A program made the position numbers and the translations under genes. Below, in pieces: positions 12,490-24,690 of a stretch of DNA of 64,000 nt. Every line of letters starts with the position of its first letter. Position 1 is the first letter of the stretch. The notes below the pieces were generated by a model. That model saw only the letters and a program-made list of their open reading frames with translations, searched no databases and was not told the origin of the DNA. The DNA comes from Campylorhamphus procurvoides (lineage: Eukaryota; Chordata; Aves; Passeriformes; Dendrocolaptidae): NCBI GenBank assembly GCA_013396655.1, contig WBMV01000271.1, positions 2,554 through 66,553 of the forward strand, in the 5' to 3' direction.

Positions 12490-14269
12490 TGGCAGGAAGG
12501 CATCAATGTGCTACACATTTGCAATGACACCAATCTGGAAGAAAAAAAGGGAAGTGCCTCTCAGCTGATTGAGGTTTTCTTGCAAGAAGCTACAGTTGAA
12601 TTACTGCTGCTTTCTTTTGGAAAATAAAAGTGAACTGGATTATTTATTCTCACAGAAGCCTGTGGGCATTTTGCATATTTTAGGTAATATACTGCACTGA
12701 GCCATTGCTGCTGAATGGTGAGGTGTTCTGTGCTGCCTCTTCCATGTCTGTCTTGGACACTTCCCTCTTTCACAGCAGGGCAGGAAATTTTTCTCTCTCA
12801 CCTTGGCTGGGCAGGGAGGGTTCCACATCCCCTGGTGTTCATCACCCAAAGGCTGTCAGCTCCTGAAGACCTCCTGCTTCTACCCACTGAAAACCATTGG
12901 AAGGGTTCTCCTTCCACTTCCAGGCCCTCTAGCCAGTGAGGTTAAAACATGTTTTGGCCTGGCTGGACCTTTCCTGAGTGGGGCTGCTGTGCCGAGTGAA
13001 GGCAGGAGAGAAATGATGTCTGTGTGACACGTGAAGGAAAACTCACGGTTTTGTTCTCTGTTGCTCTGGCAGGAAGACTCCATTTTGAAACAGCTTTTCC
13101 AGCCCCTGGCCAGATCCCAGGCTTTCACCAGTTATTGGTACTGGAGGTAATAAAGCTTTGCCACAAATTATATCCTTTCCGGTTTAAATGTGGATTATTG
13201 CAGACACATTTTTATAGCAACAGGATGCCTTGTTGGCAGCGTATTTTAATTATGCTCGGAAGCTAATCAAGGAAAGAGAAACTGCTTTGAACACGGGAAG
13301 CCACACACACAGATTTGAGTGCCTATTTCCACGGGGAATGTGCAAGTGCTTAAGTGTTGCTGAACTCCTGGCACATCAGCAATCTGCTAAGTGGCTGTAA
13401 AGCCAGGCTGGCTTGGGCAGGCGAGGCTGCACCACCCAATGCTGGGCACCTGCTCCCTCTCTGCAGTCACTGGAGGGAGTCAGACAACTGAGATCGGGAG
13501 ACTGATCACCCTCTGGAAAAGCCCTGGCTCTCTTCCCAAGGAAGCCTACAGAAACTAAATAGAAATCAAGTACTTGTAACAGGGTTTTTCTCCATGTTTA
13601 GAGGAAAATTTTTCTTTGGTTGTAAAAGCAGAGGTGTATATACTGGAACAAGCTCACATACTCTTCGGAAGCTACATGGTATGTAATGTATGATGTGTGG
13701 TATTGGCTGGTGTGAATGGATACCATCTTCCCAAACGAGAGTATCCCAGCGTCTCCAATAACTACTCTTGCTATGCTGCGGAAAGGTCTCATGAGCTGCA
13801 GAAAGCACAACCCTCTGCAGAAGCCCCTAAATTAGACTGGAGATTATTTGAACCATGCTCACTTCAAGTAAGTCCATTTCAGTAAAGTCCAAGAGCACTG
13901 ACAGCTGAGATGTTACTGGCAGCTCTGGAGTGTCCCAAACCTTTTTACAAATCATGGCAGGAAGAATTTTCTCTGATTGTAATCACTAGAGCATTATGAT
14001 GCAAGTGAAGGTTAACTGGTGTAAAACAAGCCAGGAGAGTGGCAGGGCTCAAACCCAGAACGTGTGTGTTCCCAGCTCAATCTTTCAGCAGGTTCAAAAT
14101 GTTCCCTGCCCCTGTAACCCCCTGGATTTGTTTTCTCTGAGCACATCTCGTCTATTTTGAGCACTCAGTAAACATGAACTTTAGCTCTTGGCCGGGAAAA
14201 GGAAAGCAGAGTATTATTTGCCTACTATCTCTGTGTTACAGGCTTCAGCTATTTAGCCAACCCGTCTGT

Positions 14270-15290
14270 CAGGACTTCCCGGCTTTGCAGCCGACATCCC
14301 TCTCTGCAGCTTGGAGGCCAATACAGTTTGCAGAGGTCCGTCGGGGCTCTGCAGCATCCACAGCCGTGTTCAGAGTCACCCGTGTCTGTATTTGGGACGG
14401 GCCGCCTTTCGGGGTGACTTGGCCAGAGCATTTTTCACCTTGCCTTTCCCCTCGCTGCTCTGCACTCCTGCCCCTGCCCTGGTGGCTCAGTATCACCGAG
14501 AAGGACACCGGGTCACGGCCCCCTTCTCGTGTTCTCCGTGGGCAGTGAGGGGTGAACGGGTGACACGCGTCCACAAGCAGAAGGGAGCAAAGTTCTTTCC
14601 AAACAAGCTCGAAAGCCGCAATCCCCACTTCCGACGGCTGGAACGCGGCCAGGAGCTTCGGGAGCAAAGAAGCACCACACAGTGCCGCTTTTGTGCCGGG
14701 CATGTTCGCTGATCTGGGGCCGCCCCCGTAAATAGATATCAGTGACAGGGGAGCGGGGGGGCTGGGCCGGAGCCTTGCCCGGGAGGATGCTCAGCGCCGA
14801 GGACCCTCCCCGGGACAGACTCTGCTGTCAGTCCCTCCCGCTGCTCTGAGCACGGCCCTGGTGCCCACACGGTGTCCAGTGGGGCCGCTCTCCCTCCTTT
14901 TCCTCCTCCTCCTCGTCTCTCCGCAGGAGAGCGGGAGGCGCTGCCGCCCGGCCGCCCCCGACCTGTGTCCTCCCCTTCGCCCTCTCTGGCAGTACCTACC
15001 TTTACCCTGCCCTTCCGTCGCTCGGGCAGCCCCTCTCCTCCCCTCCCTCCTTCCCTGGCGGGTGGGAGGTGCCCGAGGCTGTAGAAAAGGGCCGGCCGCG
15101 GTGCGGGGCGGTGTGTGCGGTTGCGGGGGCTGCGGGGACAGCGAGCGGCTTGTGCTCGGCAAGGTGCGTGCTCTGCGAGAGGAGAAGCACAGCGGGGACC
15201 GTCACAGAAAGGGTTTTCCCCCTGGCAGAGACTCGGTGCTGTTTTCCCTGGTCAGCGGGTCAGTTCTGTTCCTGTGCTGTGTTCGCCAAA
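14270..15290 (+). promoter_or_regulatory. CpG island and probable promoter / noncoding 5' exon of C2CD4
   Basis: CpG dinucleotides and GC content rise sharply from about 14.27 kb to 15.29 kb, just upstream of the C2CD4 coding exon. A GC box (GGGGCCGCCCCCG) lies near 14.72 kb, next to a weak TATA-like TAAATAG at 14729-14735. Good splice donors occur at 15162 (AAG|GTGCGT) and 15292 (AAG|GTGAGG). Either could end a noncoding first exon and splice to the acceptor before the coding exon. The transcription start itself cannot be placed from sequence. Confidence 0.65.
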
Positions 15291-15440
15291 GGTGAGGTGC
15301 TGGGCAGGGATTGCCTGGGACCTGTGGGTTGGACGGGCTGGTGCTGGTCCTACCTTCGTGACAGGCACCCTCTGTGCCTTGCTAGGCTGTAGCCTGTCCA
15401 AGGACGATATTTATGTGCTTTTTCACCTCTGTGTGTCCGC

Positions 15441-15442
15441 AG
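15441..15442 (+). other. Probable splice acceptor before the C2CD4 coding exon
   Basis: A pyrimidine-rich tract (GCTTTTTCACCTCTGTGTG) leads into TCCGCAG, with the AG at 15441-15442. The exon would then hold about 55 nt of 5' UTR before the ATG at 15498. Human C2CD4A/B genes likewise have a noncoding exon followed by a single coding exon. Confidence 0.55.
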
Positions 15443-15497
15443 GTGGATTTGTCCTTCAGGTGTTTCCCCTTTGAGGACCTCCTACTCGGCTGCAGCG

Positions 15498-16793
15498 ATG
15501 TGGTTCTTGGAAAAGATCAGATCATCCCATGAGAATGGAAACGTGCCTAGCTCCTTCCTGGGACTCCCACATGGCCAAAATCTGCCAGAAAAAAACCGAC
15601 TGGGAGCTGCTGCTTTTCCGAACGTGCTCACCCCTGACAGAATCCCTGAATTCTGCATCCCCCCCAGGCTGACCAGCTCCGGCTCCAGTAAGGGCACTGG
15701 CTTCCACCAGGATCTCAGTTCAGTGGATGCAGCTCTTGCTTCTGACTGTAGCCGCAGGTCTTTGCCGCATCTCATTCAGGTGGAAAGTGTCGAAGAGGAG
15801 ATCACAGCGCTGGAGGAAGAGAGCACCAACTCGGACCCGCAGTCCCAGGCAGCGCTTTCCCTGCCCCACTTTCCCAGAGCTCCCACTTCCTATGGCTTCT
15901 GCACTTTGCTGGAGAGTCCCCACACCAGGAGAAAGGAGTCCATCTTCCACGGTGACCCGCGTGGTTCTCTGCCCAGCCTGATGCTGTCTCGGTCCAGAGC
16001 CAACACCTTCAGTGGCAAAGGGAGCATGTCTAGTCCCATTGCTATCAGCTTCTCTTCTATGAGGTTGCCGCCCAAGCCGCTGTCTCTGCACAGGCAAGGC
16101 GCCTGTGACAGCGATACCGCCTCCTCCAGCGACTCCTCTCCTTTCAGCTCTCCTCTTCTCAGCAGGTCACCTTCCAGACCCTGCTCCCTGACCAAAGCAC
16201 AGAGTCAGGAGGGACTGCTCTGCCGGGCGCTGAAAGCCAAGAGCAAATCCAGCGTGGCCAGGAACAATTCTCTCTCGACGGAGGAGAGCAGCTCCACTGA
16301 TAACAGCCCCTGTGCCATCAGGAGGGCCTCCGAGGGGCTGCTTGCCACCCGGAGCTTCAGCACGTCCTGCTCTCCCATCTTTCCCCTGGACCTGAGCCGC
16401 AGTCGGGAGAGGCTGGTGGGAGAGAGCACCGTGGTGATGGACAAGGGCGGCTTGCTGCGGCTCTCGGCCGAGTACTGCGCGGAGAACGAGCGGCTGCGCC
16501 TCCGCCTCATCAGTGCCGAGGGTCTGTACGAGGACTCCGTGGAGCCCAAGCACATAAACTGCTGCATCACCTTCTCCCTGGTGCCGGGCAAAACACAGAA
16601 GCAGAGAAGCACTGTCATAAAGAGGAGCAGAAATCCCATCTTCAATGAGGACTTCTTTTTTGATGGCATTGCAGAAGAAGAGCTGTGCAGTCTCTCTGTA
16701 AGGATGAAAGCAACGAATAAAGGGTGCAGTATGAAACGGGATTATACCTTGGGAGAACGGGAATTGTCTCTAATGAGTATGTTGTCAGTGTAA
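15498..16793 (+). CDS. C2CD4B: C2 calcium-dependent domain-containing protein 4 (C2CD4A/B type), complete single-exon CDS, 431 aa
   Basis: The ATG at 15498 gives MWFLEKIRSS, the standard N-terminus of C2CD4 proteins. The frame stays open 27 nt further up only from a TTG, which is not a vertebrate start. Family blocks follow in order: NVLTPDRIPEFCIPPRL (residues 42-58), DPQSQAALSLPHFPR (113-127), YGFCTLLESPHTRRKES (132-148), a long Ser-rich linker (about 165-305), and a C-terminal C2 domain (about 317-431) containing RSRNPIFNEDFFFDGI. The stop is TAA at 16791. C2CD4A/B (NLF1/NLF2) are nuclear, cytokine-induced factors linked to endothelial and beta-cell function; the C2 domain lacks an obvious full set of calcium-binding Asp residues. 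Length is somewhat above the ~365 aa of the human proteins, mostly in the Ser-rich linker. Neighbourhood with VPS13C supports A/B rather than C or D. Same-strand orientation with VPS13C matches human C2CD4B; A versus B is not certain. Confidence 0.93.
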   Translation: MWFLEKIRSSHENGNVPSSFLGLPHGQNLPEKNRLGAAAFPNVLTPDRIPEFCIPPRLTSSGSSKGTGFHQDLSSVDAALASDCSRRSLPHLIQVESVEEEITALEEESTNSDPQSQAALSLPHFPRAPTSYGFCTLLESPHTRRKESIFHGDPRGSLPSLMLSRSRANTFSGKGSMSSPIAISFSSMRLPPKPLSLHRQGACDSDTASSSDSSPFSSPLLSRSPSRPCSLTKAQSQEGLLCRALKAKSKSSVARNNSLSTEESSSTDNSPCAIRRASEGLLATRSFSTSCSPIFPLDLSRSRERLVGESTVVMDKGGLLRLSAEYCAENERLRLRLISAEGLYEDSVEPKHINCCITFSLVPGKTQKQRSTVIKRSRNPIFNEDFFFDGIAEEELCSLSVRMKATNKGCSMKRDYTLGERELSLMSMLSV

Positions 16794-16840
16794 CACTTCA
16801 AATATTCAAACAGAAATTGTCTTCTGAAAGTTTTCTACTA

Positions 16841-16846
16841 AATAAA
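16841..16846 (+). terminator. C2CD4 polyadenylation signal
   Basis: A canonical AATAAA lies 48 nt after the stop codon. A T-rich stretch (TGGGATTTTTTTAAG) about 20-30 nt downstream could serve as the downstream element. This implies a very short 3' UTR; longer alternative ends cannot be excluded. Confidence 0.75.
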
Positions 16847-18779
16847 ATTTTGGGTTGACTTTATGTTGGGATTTTTTTAAGTAAAAAGGACTGCCTTGTT
16901 TGGTGTTGCTATCATGCTCTTGTGCCTTGTTTTGCTGCTTAACATTTCAAACTCTACTGGTATTTAGTATTGAAAGGTGGAGCTGGAGCAGACCTTCTGC
17001 CTGGAGAGTAGGACAGGAGGGCAGAAGGGCTGATTTGCCTCAGGATCAAGGATTAGGCAGTTCCCAAGTCAAGGCTGTTCTTGTTTCTGGCTTTCAGGCT
17101 GTGGACGTGTTTTTCACTCATCCCAGTGCCTAAGCAGGTACTCAGCATGTCACACACCTCCGTTGCAGCTGCCTGGTACAACATCAGTTCCATGGACCAT
17201 TCTGACAGAACTCATATTTACACAAATTAATGTTTTAACGAGCCCTGTGTATGGGGAGGAGAAAAGAGAAAGTTTGGGAACCAGCTCTTTTACAACAGGG
17301 GTGGAGGATTTGGATTCCCAAAGCTGGTGTAAGTTTGTGTTGAGGATAACAGGAGCAGCTTCTGAGCATCAGTCAAAAGCCACTGCAGGCAGGGCTGTCT
17401 TCCTTTGCACAGACCTACAGTATGGACACTGAACAGGCCCCTGCCCCGTGGTTGCTGCAGCACATTCACATTTTCGTTTGCCTGTCCTTTCCATGGCTGA
17501 TTTCCCAGCCCTCAGAATGAAGTTGCCCAGTAATTGTGTTTTGGTCAGGAATGTACCCTAGAGCTATAACCCTCAGCAATTCAGCTATTGAATCCTTGCT
17601 GAAGCAGATAAGATATCAGCAGGCAAGGGCAAAGGACACTTTGGGATCTCTGCATTGAATTACTGCTTCAGTACCTTGCTCAAGTCTTTGTCACAGTTGG
17701 CACAGCACCAGGAGAAGCACAAAGGTGCTTCAGACCACCTTCCTATTTTTGGTTTTTTGGTTCTTTTTTTCCTGCTGAGGTGGACTGAGGGTTGGGTGAA
17801 ACAGTTAAGCCAGTAGTAAAAGTGGGAGGAGACAGAAACACTGCCCTGAAAGCCCGGGCCTGTTGCTGCTTCCCTTGATTAAGCTACAGGGTTCATTATG
17901 TGAAGGTAGGTAAGCCTTAGTGGAGCAGTGATCCCCACAGGCATGGGGCACAGAAAAGAAAGGTTTTCTTTTGTGTTCCCTGTGGGGCTGTAGAAACAGG
18001 GCCTTGCTTGTGCCCAAATACACATCCTATAAGCTCTTTCACAGAGATTCTAGCAGAATGTCCCCTTGGCCTGTTCTCACAATAGTCTAGCTGCCTGCAA
18101 GCCATGGGGCTGTTCGTGGGAGATTCTGGTATTGCTTACCTGATGGATCATTTGATTCTGCGTCAGACTGAAGTGCCACAGGAAGGATTTTTTCCTTCGT
18201 ATGGCAGAAAAAGCCCAAAGAATGTTAATTGTGACTAGGAGTGCTCTGAAATACCCACCACTGATCCTTGATCCAGTGTGCATGAGGTGCTGCTGAAAAC
18301 AGAATCCTTGTACTGACACACTGTGCAGAGGGAGGTGCTGCACCATCACTTGTGTCCTTGAATCTGGGCATACAGACCACAAGGGAGAACCTAAAGGAAG
18401 CAGGGACTAAAAAAATGTGACTTCAAGGAAGAATCAATAATGCTGCCAAAAATGAAACCTATTTCACTGGCTATTGCATAGGGTCTCCTAAAGGATGGCA
18501 GAGGCTACCTCTTCAGGCTTATCACTCACCCACCATCACATTTTCAGTTCCTGGATCTCTTCACATGTATATCCACATGGAGAGAGGCTGAGGTGGGACA
18601 GAGGAGAACACTGAGGTGCATCAGAGGATCACACACAGTAACACTACAGGGGTGTCTCTGTGCCCTGTGATATGTGCCATGCCAGTGCTGGACTGCAGGG
18701 ACACAGGATGACGGAAGGGCCCAGGTGGGAAGGGGTCTCTGGAGGTTGTACCACCTGCCTCCTCCTGACAGCACAGTCA

Positions 18780-19110
18780 GCTCCAGCAGGCTGCCCAGGA
18801 CCATGTCTGGTTGGGTTTAGAGTGTCTGCAAGCACTGAGGCTCCACAATCTGCTTGGGAAACACACTAGTTGTTTTACCACCCTGCCAGCAGGGAAATTT
18901 CTCTTGCTGAATAAATGGAATTTCCTGTATTCCAGTTCGTTTTCATTGCCTCTTGTCCTTTCACTGGATGTTGCTGAGTAGAGTCTGTCTCCATCCTCCT
19001 CACTCCCTCCCAGCAGATATTTATACACAGCAATGAGATCTTCCCTGTAGTTACTGCCATAAAACAAATGTGCTTCTGAAGCCTCATCCTTCATCAGGTA
19101 AGTCCTTGAA
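18780..19110 (-). mobile_element. CR1 LINE fragment, about 330 bp
   Basis: The plus strand reads as the reverse complement of a CR1 3' region. Matches include GAGGCTCCACAATCTGCTTG, GGAATTTCCTGTATTCCAGT, CATTGCCTCTTGTCCTTTCA, GTCTCCATCCTCCTCACTCC and AGATATTTATACACAGCAAT. Homology fades towards 19.1 kb. The copy is noncoding and diverged. Confidence 0.85.
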
Positions 19111-21375
19111 TAAAGTCCTCCCTTTCTGTCGTTGGAAAATAAGTCTCCAGCTGGGCTTATCTATCAGGTATTTAAAGAGGTGGAGGCTGCACCTTTGGTT
19201 GGTTGAAAGGAAACTGAGCTGTTTTTAAGGCTTTTTAAATAATTACTTATGTCTGAGAAACCCTCCTCACAGGAGTTTGATGGTAGGCCTGCAAGCCAGA
19301 GGGTGACAGAAAACAAAGCAGGAGAGGACCTGCAGGGCCAATTCAAAGGCAGAGTTTAAGCCTGGGAAGGACAGATGGACTTTGCCTATGTTTCTCTGGT
19401 AAATAAGTGAAATTAAAGTTTTTCTTGATAATTTTCTTCTTTAATGTAAGACCTTTGAATGTAGTACCTGTTCAGCTACCTCAGCCAGACTCATGACTAG
19501 GTAAGACTAGCATTAAATGAAAAACAGCTTTGGTGGGGTCCCCCCCAACTTTAGTGTGTCTTTTTACATTTTGGGGTATTTGATCCCTTTTGAGCTTTGG
19601 GGTGTTGCTTTTCAGGTGTTGTTAACAGTGCAAAGGCATAATACAGTTTGAACACCTGAATTTGCTTGACTGTGAGAGGGCACAAGACTTGTTTTCCTGT
19701 GCTCTTCGAGGTCAGCTGAGCTGTAAGAGGGGAACTCCTACAATGCTGCCTGTGCTGCAGCTGCTTCCCGTGAGCGTCAGCCTGATTAGGGCAATTACGT
19801 AAAACACCTGCATAAGCAAACAGAAAGGCAACTGGATCCTTCAGCCTGGAAAAACTCATGATGCCTTAGTGCTTTAATATTAGTCAACAGCAAGAAGAAA
19901 ATCCACCTCCTGGCATAAGCAAACAGCCTCTCAGAGTAAAGAAATATTATCTTCACAGGTTTTTTGACTTCTAAAATACCATGAAAATACAGGAGCACAA
20001 ACGACTGTCTCAAGCAAAACTGCTGTTTTGGGGTGGTCTGATCAGCTGTGTCAGTGGTGCTCACTGGCTGGAGCATCACACCTTAATTTAAATTTGAAAA
20101 AAGCCCTATACAATTGTTTGAGGGAAAGGTCTTTCTGCCAAGATCCTGGACTCACTTTTTGCTAAGCAAATATTATTTGTTTCAGCTGGCCTTTTCAAAC
20201 CCAGTTATTTTGACCTTGCCTCTTCTAGTCTGGAGAAATGTTACTGCAAAGTAAGAGCTATGTTTCTCTTTCCAGAAATCCACTCAGGTTATCTCAAATA
20301 CCATTCATGTTGCAATACAGTGAGGTATGGTAGGGTAAAAAATGCAATTCCTGTAACTGTGCTGCTTTTCAGGTGAAGTTCAGAAATAATACCAAGGGAA
20401 GCCAATATCTGTGACCTAAAAAGCCTAACAGGACAGCCCTGTAGGATTAGGCAGCATAGTGTCTGCAGTATCAGATCCTCTTGATTGCACCACTTTTCCT
20501 AAGCTGCTCCCCTTTCCCAGGCTGGCTGTGGGTAGGCACAGCTGAACACAGCACCTGTGCTGCTTCCAAGTGCTGCCTCTGTGGGCATTTTGGGAAGGGA
20601 ATTTCTGTTCCTGGGCCTTGGCTTCTCAGTCAGCCATGGTGAGAAAACAACACATGATGGGGTCTAATGGGCAAAAATTCTTCTATTCTTTTAGTCCAGT
20701 TACTGGTTGCTGAGGGTAACTCTTAGTTTCTCTAGAGAACTGGAGAAAGAACAAGTAGATGAATGTATAAATCTGCAGAAAGCCTATCTGTGGGTTGTCA
20801 GGGTGGGATGTTGTCCCAGAGCAATCTGTGTAAACTGGACTGTGTGATAGGAGCTCTGTGCCCAAGCCCTGGGCCACCCCCAGCCCCCCAGCAGCCCCAG
20901 GGATGGGCAGCTGCCCTGTGTCCCTGTTAGAGACCCAGCCTGCTGAGCTGTGGGGCCGTGATCCCTGGCCAAGGAAGGAAAGGTAATGAGTCACATCTCT
21001 CGATGGCTTTTGGCAGCAGGATGTTTGATTAAAACAAACAGTAGCCTTGTGCTCCCCAAATGAATACTGTAATGAGGGCCTGTCTGCTCTCCATCACTGT
21101 GTGCCCTGAGCAGAAAAACACACCTAAGAATGATCTGCATATTTAAATGAGATGGCATTTCAGTATAGACATTGCTGGCGGCTGTCACTGAAGTGTCCTC
21201 TGATATCATTGTTAACAGTGTCATAGAAGAAAAGACTGAAATGATGCTGAGCAATCTGTCTTCACAGCAGAGGTACAGTGAAGTTTAATGTTTCAGTCTC
21301 TGTGAGCCAACCTCTGCACCAAGGGGAAGGATGGAGGCACAGGTGCAGTGCCCCAGGGCAGACCCAGCCCAGGCT

Positions 21376-21488
21376 GCATGGTGTTGTTGTGCTGGGCACG
21401 ATGTTGTTGTGTTGGGCAATGTTGTGCTGGGTATGGTGCTGTTGTGCTGGGCACAGTGCTGTTGTGCTAGGCATGGTGTTGTAGTGCT
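21376..21488. repeat. Degenerate ~21-bp minisatellite (TGTTGTTGTGCTGGGCA-type)
   Basis: About five imperfect units of TGTTGTTGTGCTGGGCAY follow one another with small length differences. Both strands stay open by composition only (Gln/His/Asn-rich on minus), so the apparent reading frames here are not genes. Confidence 0.85.
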
Positions 21489-24369
21489 GCCTGAACAGCA
21501 GGGCAAACGGGCTACATTCTTCTCTGGGTATTGGAACATTGTGCCTCCATTAGGACTGATAAGCAAGTCATGTATTTTGTGCTGCTGGATTTTTGCCTTT
21601 AAGGGATCCTCATGGGAGGAAAAGAGCTTCCAGGTGTTCTCTGGTCCTGCCAGAATCAGAAATTTCTATAGCCCAGGCTCCTGGTAGTATATGGCAGCTG
21701 GGGTGAGGTACTAGGAACTGAGCACAGTCACAGGGAGGAATGGATGGGCCCAACAAACAGAAGTGAAGAGAGTTAACACCCAAAGGTGACCAGAGAGCTC
21801 TGTCTTCTAATTTTACTATTCCTTCTGCTATTTCTTTTCTATTTCTGGCTGTAAATGTTCTAATGCTGCAAAATTAGCTATTCTGAGTGGTACAGTGAGA
21901 CCCTGACCTTGTCAAGCATTGCATGTACTTAGACAGGAAAGCACTGAACAACATTTTCCAGCTTGCTCTGTTCATTCTTCATGATTTTTCTGCTTGAATT
22001 TGTCAGCCTCTTTGGTACAAGATCAGGAAGCATTTGAAGTAGCACAGGGTGAAAAAAAGTACTCTGAAAAACCTTAGAGTTGCTTGTTTTTAGCGGGAGG
22101 ACCAGCCAAAGTTCTGGGGCTTCATTACATTGCTAGGTGGAGAAGCACACACACAGGCAAGCAACTGACAGCCTATTTAAACTGTTGCTGTGAATTACAG
22201 GAGGTCACACAGGTTTAGTTTTCCAATGCTTGCATCCCTACATGCTGCGGGTTTCACAGGGCTGTGTCTCACTGTTCCTCAGTAGCCTATACGGAAGAAC
22301 TCTTCCCTGTCTGGACATCACAGGTGAGAAAGGCATTGAGGAAAGCACTCAGGTAAGAGTGTATTAAACGTGCTCATTTTCTCATGGGCAAATGATGAAA
22401 TGAAATAGCTTAGAACAGCATTGCAAGAATATTCATGATTATTTCTATCATCCTTTTATAAAAGTGCACAGTTCTAAAAGGTGAAACCATTTAACTCCAA
22501 TCTTTGTTCTGGTTTTGGTGGGATGGGTGTTTTTGGTGACATCTTCCTGTGCTAACCACTGGTTGTTTCCAGTGAGCAATAAACCTGAGCTTATCATACC
22601 AGTAAATATAATAGTACTAACAGATATCTTGAAATGCCAGAGCACATAAAGTTTGTCTCTGAGGTTACTGTGATTTCACCACATTATTTAATTTATGTAA
22701 TTGTGGCTCTAGGAGATACCCTGGTTGTAAGCTTGATCCTCTCTGGCAGCCCAATGCCCATGGCAGAGTTGTACTTGCCAGAATTCCTTCCTGCTGAGAT
22801 CCCAACCTTTAAATTTTGAGGGAGGAGCTGGGCACTGGGCACAGCTGGCCTTTGCAGTGCTGGGTGCCACAACTCCAGCTAAGCTGGAGGCCCCAGCACT
22901 GCTCCTGCGTGCCCTGTGACAGCATGGCGAAGCTATGGTGTCACACAGGCTCAGCAGGATCTGCCCCCAGCCTGAAGGACTGCTGGGCTGGAGCTGACAC
23001 TACACCATGGAGCTCAAGGGGAGAAGAAGGGGGGATCACCTAATGAAGCTTATGAAAGGCCAATAGCTCCTGCTGAGTGTTGGCAAAAGCAATGTCACAA
23101 ACGGTGAAGAAGTGGCTGTGGTAAATTCTGCCTTTCACACCCCTAATTAGCTGCTGTCAAACCTGATCCAAGCCAGTAATCCAGCTGTGCAGCCTTGGAT
23201 CAGTTGATGTGCTGGGGAAGGAGGAGAGCCAAGGCCCCCCAGATGATTTCTAAGGATAGGAAGGGTTGTGTAAAGCAGTAAGAGGTGTCTGCCGTGTGTG
23301 CTCTCCCAGGATGGAGGGTGGCTGGGCTTGGAGCAGAGGCTTTGTCAGGTGGGGTTCTGTGAGGGACGCTATCCATCCCTGTCTCCCTGGACAGGTGATT
23401 ATCCCTGTGCCCTCAAAGAGGATGCAATGCACCTGAGAAATAATTTTGCACTTTTATTTTAAAGATAAAACTTCTGATTTCTGTTCAGAAAAGTTACCAA
23501 ACTGTTCTACAGCTTCATTCTTATTAACCCAGATGTCTTTTTAGCAGGATGCATTGCTGGGGTATGTACCTAATCCAGAGGAATCTCAAACAAAATCACT
23601 ATTTGTATGGAAGAGTTGGTGAAACTGAGAGTTGTTCTTAACCTACTGGGAGTGTTGGACATTGTCCAAGTCTGCATATATCTTAAACACAAACCTAATT
23701 CAAGAGTGAGTTTTCTCAGACTTGTGCTAAATAAACCTATTGAGAAGGAACAGAAAGGAACACATCTAGCAAATGTAGACCAGGAGATATGGGAAGCAGC
23801 TGGAATATTTCTGTATTGTTCTAAAACTGCACATGGCCTTATTTAGTCATCTGCTTGGAAGATAATTTGTTAGGAATTAATGAGTTAAGGTTGCTTCAGG
23901 ATGGAAGTTATGGGACAACTGACATGTCCAGCTGGCAGGAATGACTTGTCACCCTTGGAAGGTGCTCCATGGACACAGGAGAAGATGAGGTTGTAATGTG
24001 GAAGGGCCCACAGGAACAGAACACTTGAGAATTGCACAAATATGAAGGGAAACAAAGGGAGATTTAACCTGTGGAACCTTTTTAAAGGTCAGAATGCAGC
24101 ATAATCCCAGGGAAGTTACTGGAAGGAAAGCTGATAAAGTAGAAAACCAAAATGCAGAACTAGGACTGCCAGTGTGGAACTAATCTGCTCCACTTATTTG
24201 TATTTCCACTCAGTGCTTGTGTCATAAAGAAACACTGTTTGAAGACTGGGTTCCACTCATTTCACTTTTTTTTTGATAAGACCTACTTTTTCTAAGGAAA
24301 ATGAGTGCTTGTTAAGGCTTTTGCCCATGACTTTTTGCCAGGTTCAGAAGCACTGAACAGCAGGTGCTG

Positions 24370-24690
24370 GCAGGGACCCAGAGATCCCCTAGTCTGACCC
24401 CTTCTCTGGGCAGGGTCAGCTCAGGACCAAGGTCAGCTGGACTTTGAGTATCTTCAGAGGATGGAGACTATAACCTCTCTAGGTAACCCTAACCCTTGTC
24501 CACCCTCAGAGCAAAAAAGTGGGGTGTTTCTCCTCTTCCTTCTTCTGTGCCATCTTATGTTTATATGGAATTCCCCATGTTTCAGTGTGCACCCATTTCC
24601 TCTTGCTTATTTTTATAGCACTGAGAAAAATTTGGCTCCATCTTTGCTTCCTCAAGTCACACTACCTTTGTCCTTTTACTCAGTTTCACC
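24370..24690 (-). mobile_element. CR1 LINE fragment, about 320 bp
   Basis: The sequence reads as the reverse complement of CR1: AGAGGATGGAGACTATAACC, then TCTCTAGGTAACCCT, then TTTCAGTGTGCACCCATTTC, then GCACTGAGAAAAATTTGGCT and CCATCTTTGCTTCCTC. These are consecutive landmarks of the avian CR1 3' region in the right order. Confidence 0.85.

Larger units (their letters stand above)
736..14260. other. Intergenic DNA upstream of C2CD4
   Basis: No frame here resembles a known protein, and I see no splice-bounded coding exons. It contains two CR1 3'-end relics (4631-4687 and 8548-8609), a TA/CA microsatellite (10522-10566), a pentanucleotide repeat (10936-10980) and an 18-bp perfect palindrome (12472-12489). 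The rest looks like unique sequence. Enhancers or a long noncoding RNA could be present but cannot be recognised from sequence alone. Confidence 0.6.

Noticed and set aside
14174..15295. Overlapping frames of 100-144 codons upstream of C2CD4
   Set aside because: They lie in the CpG island, where stop codons are rare, are present on both strands and show no similarity to known families.
15471..15497. N-terminal extension of C2CD4 by nine codons
   Set aside because: It begins at TTG, not ATG; the family N-terminus MWFLE begins exactly at the ATG at 15498.
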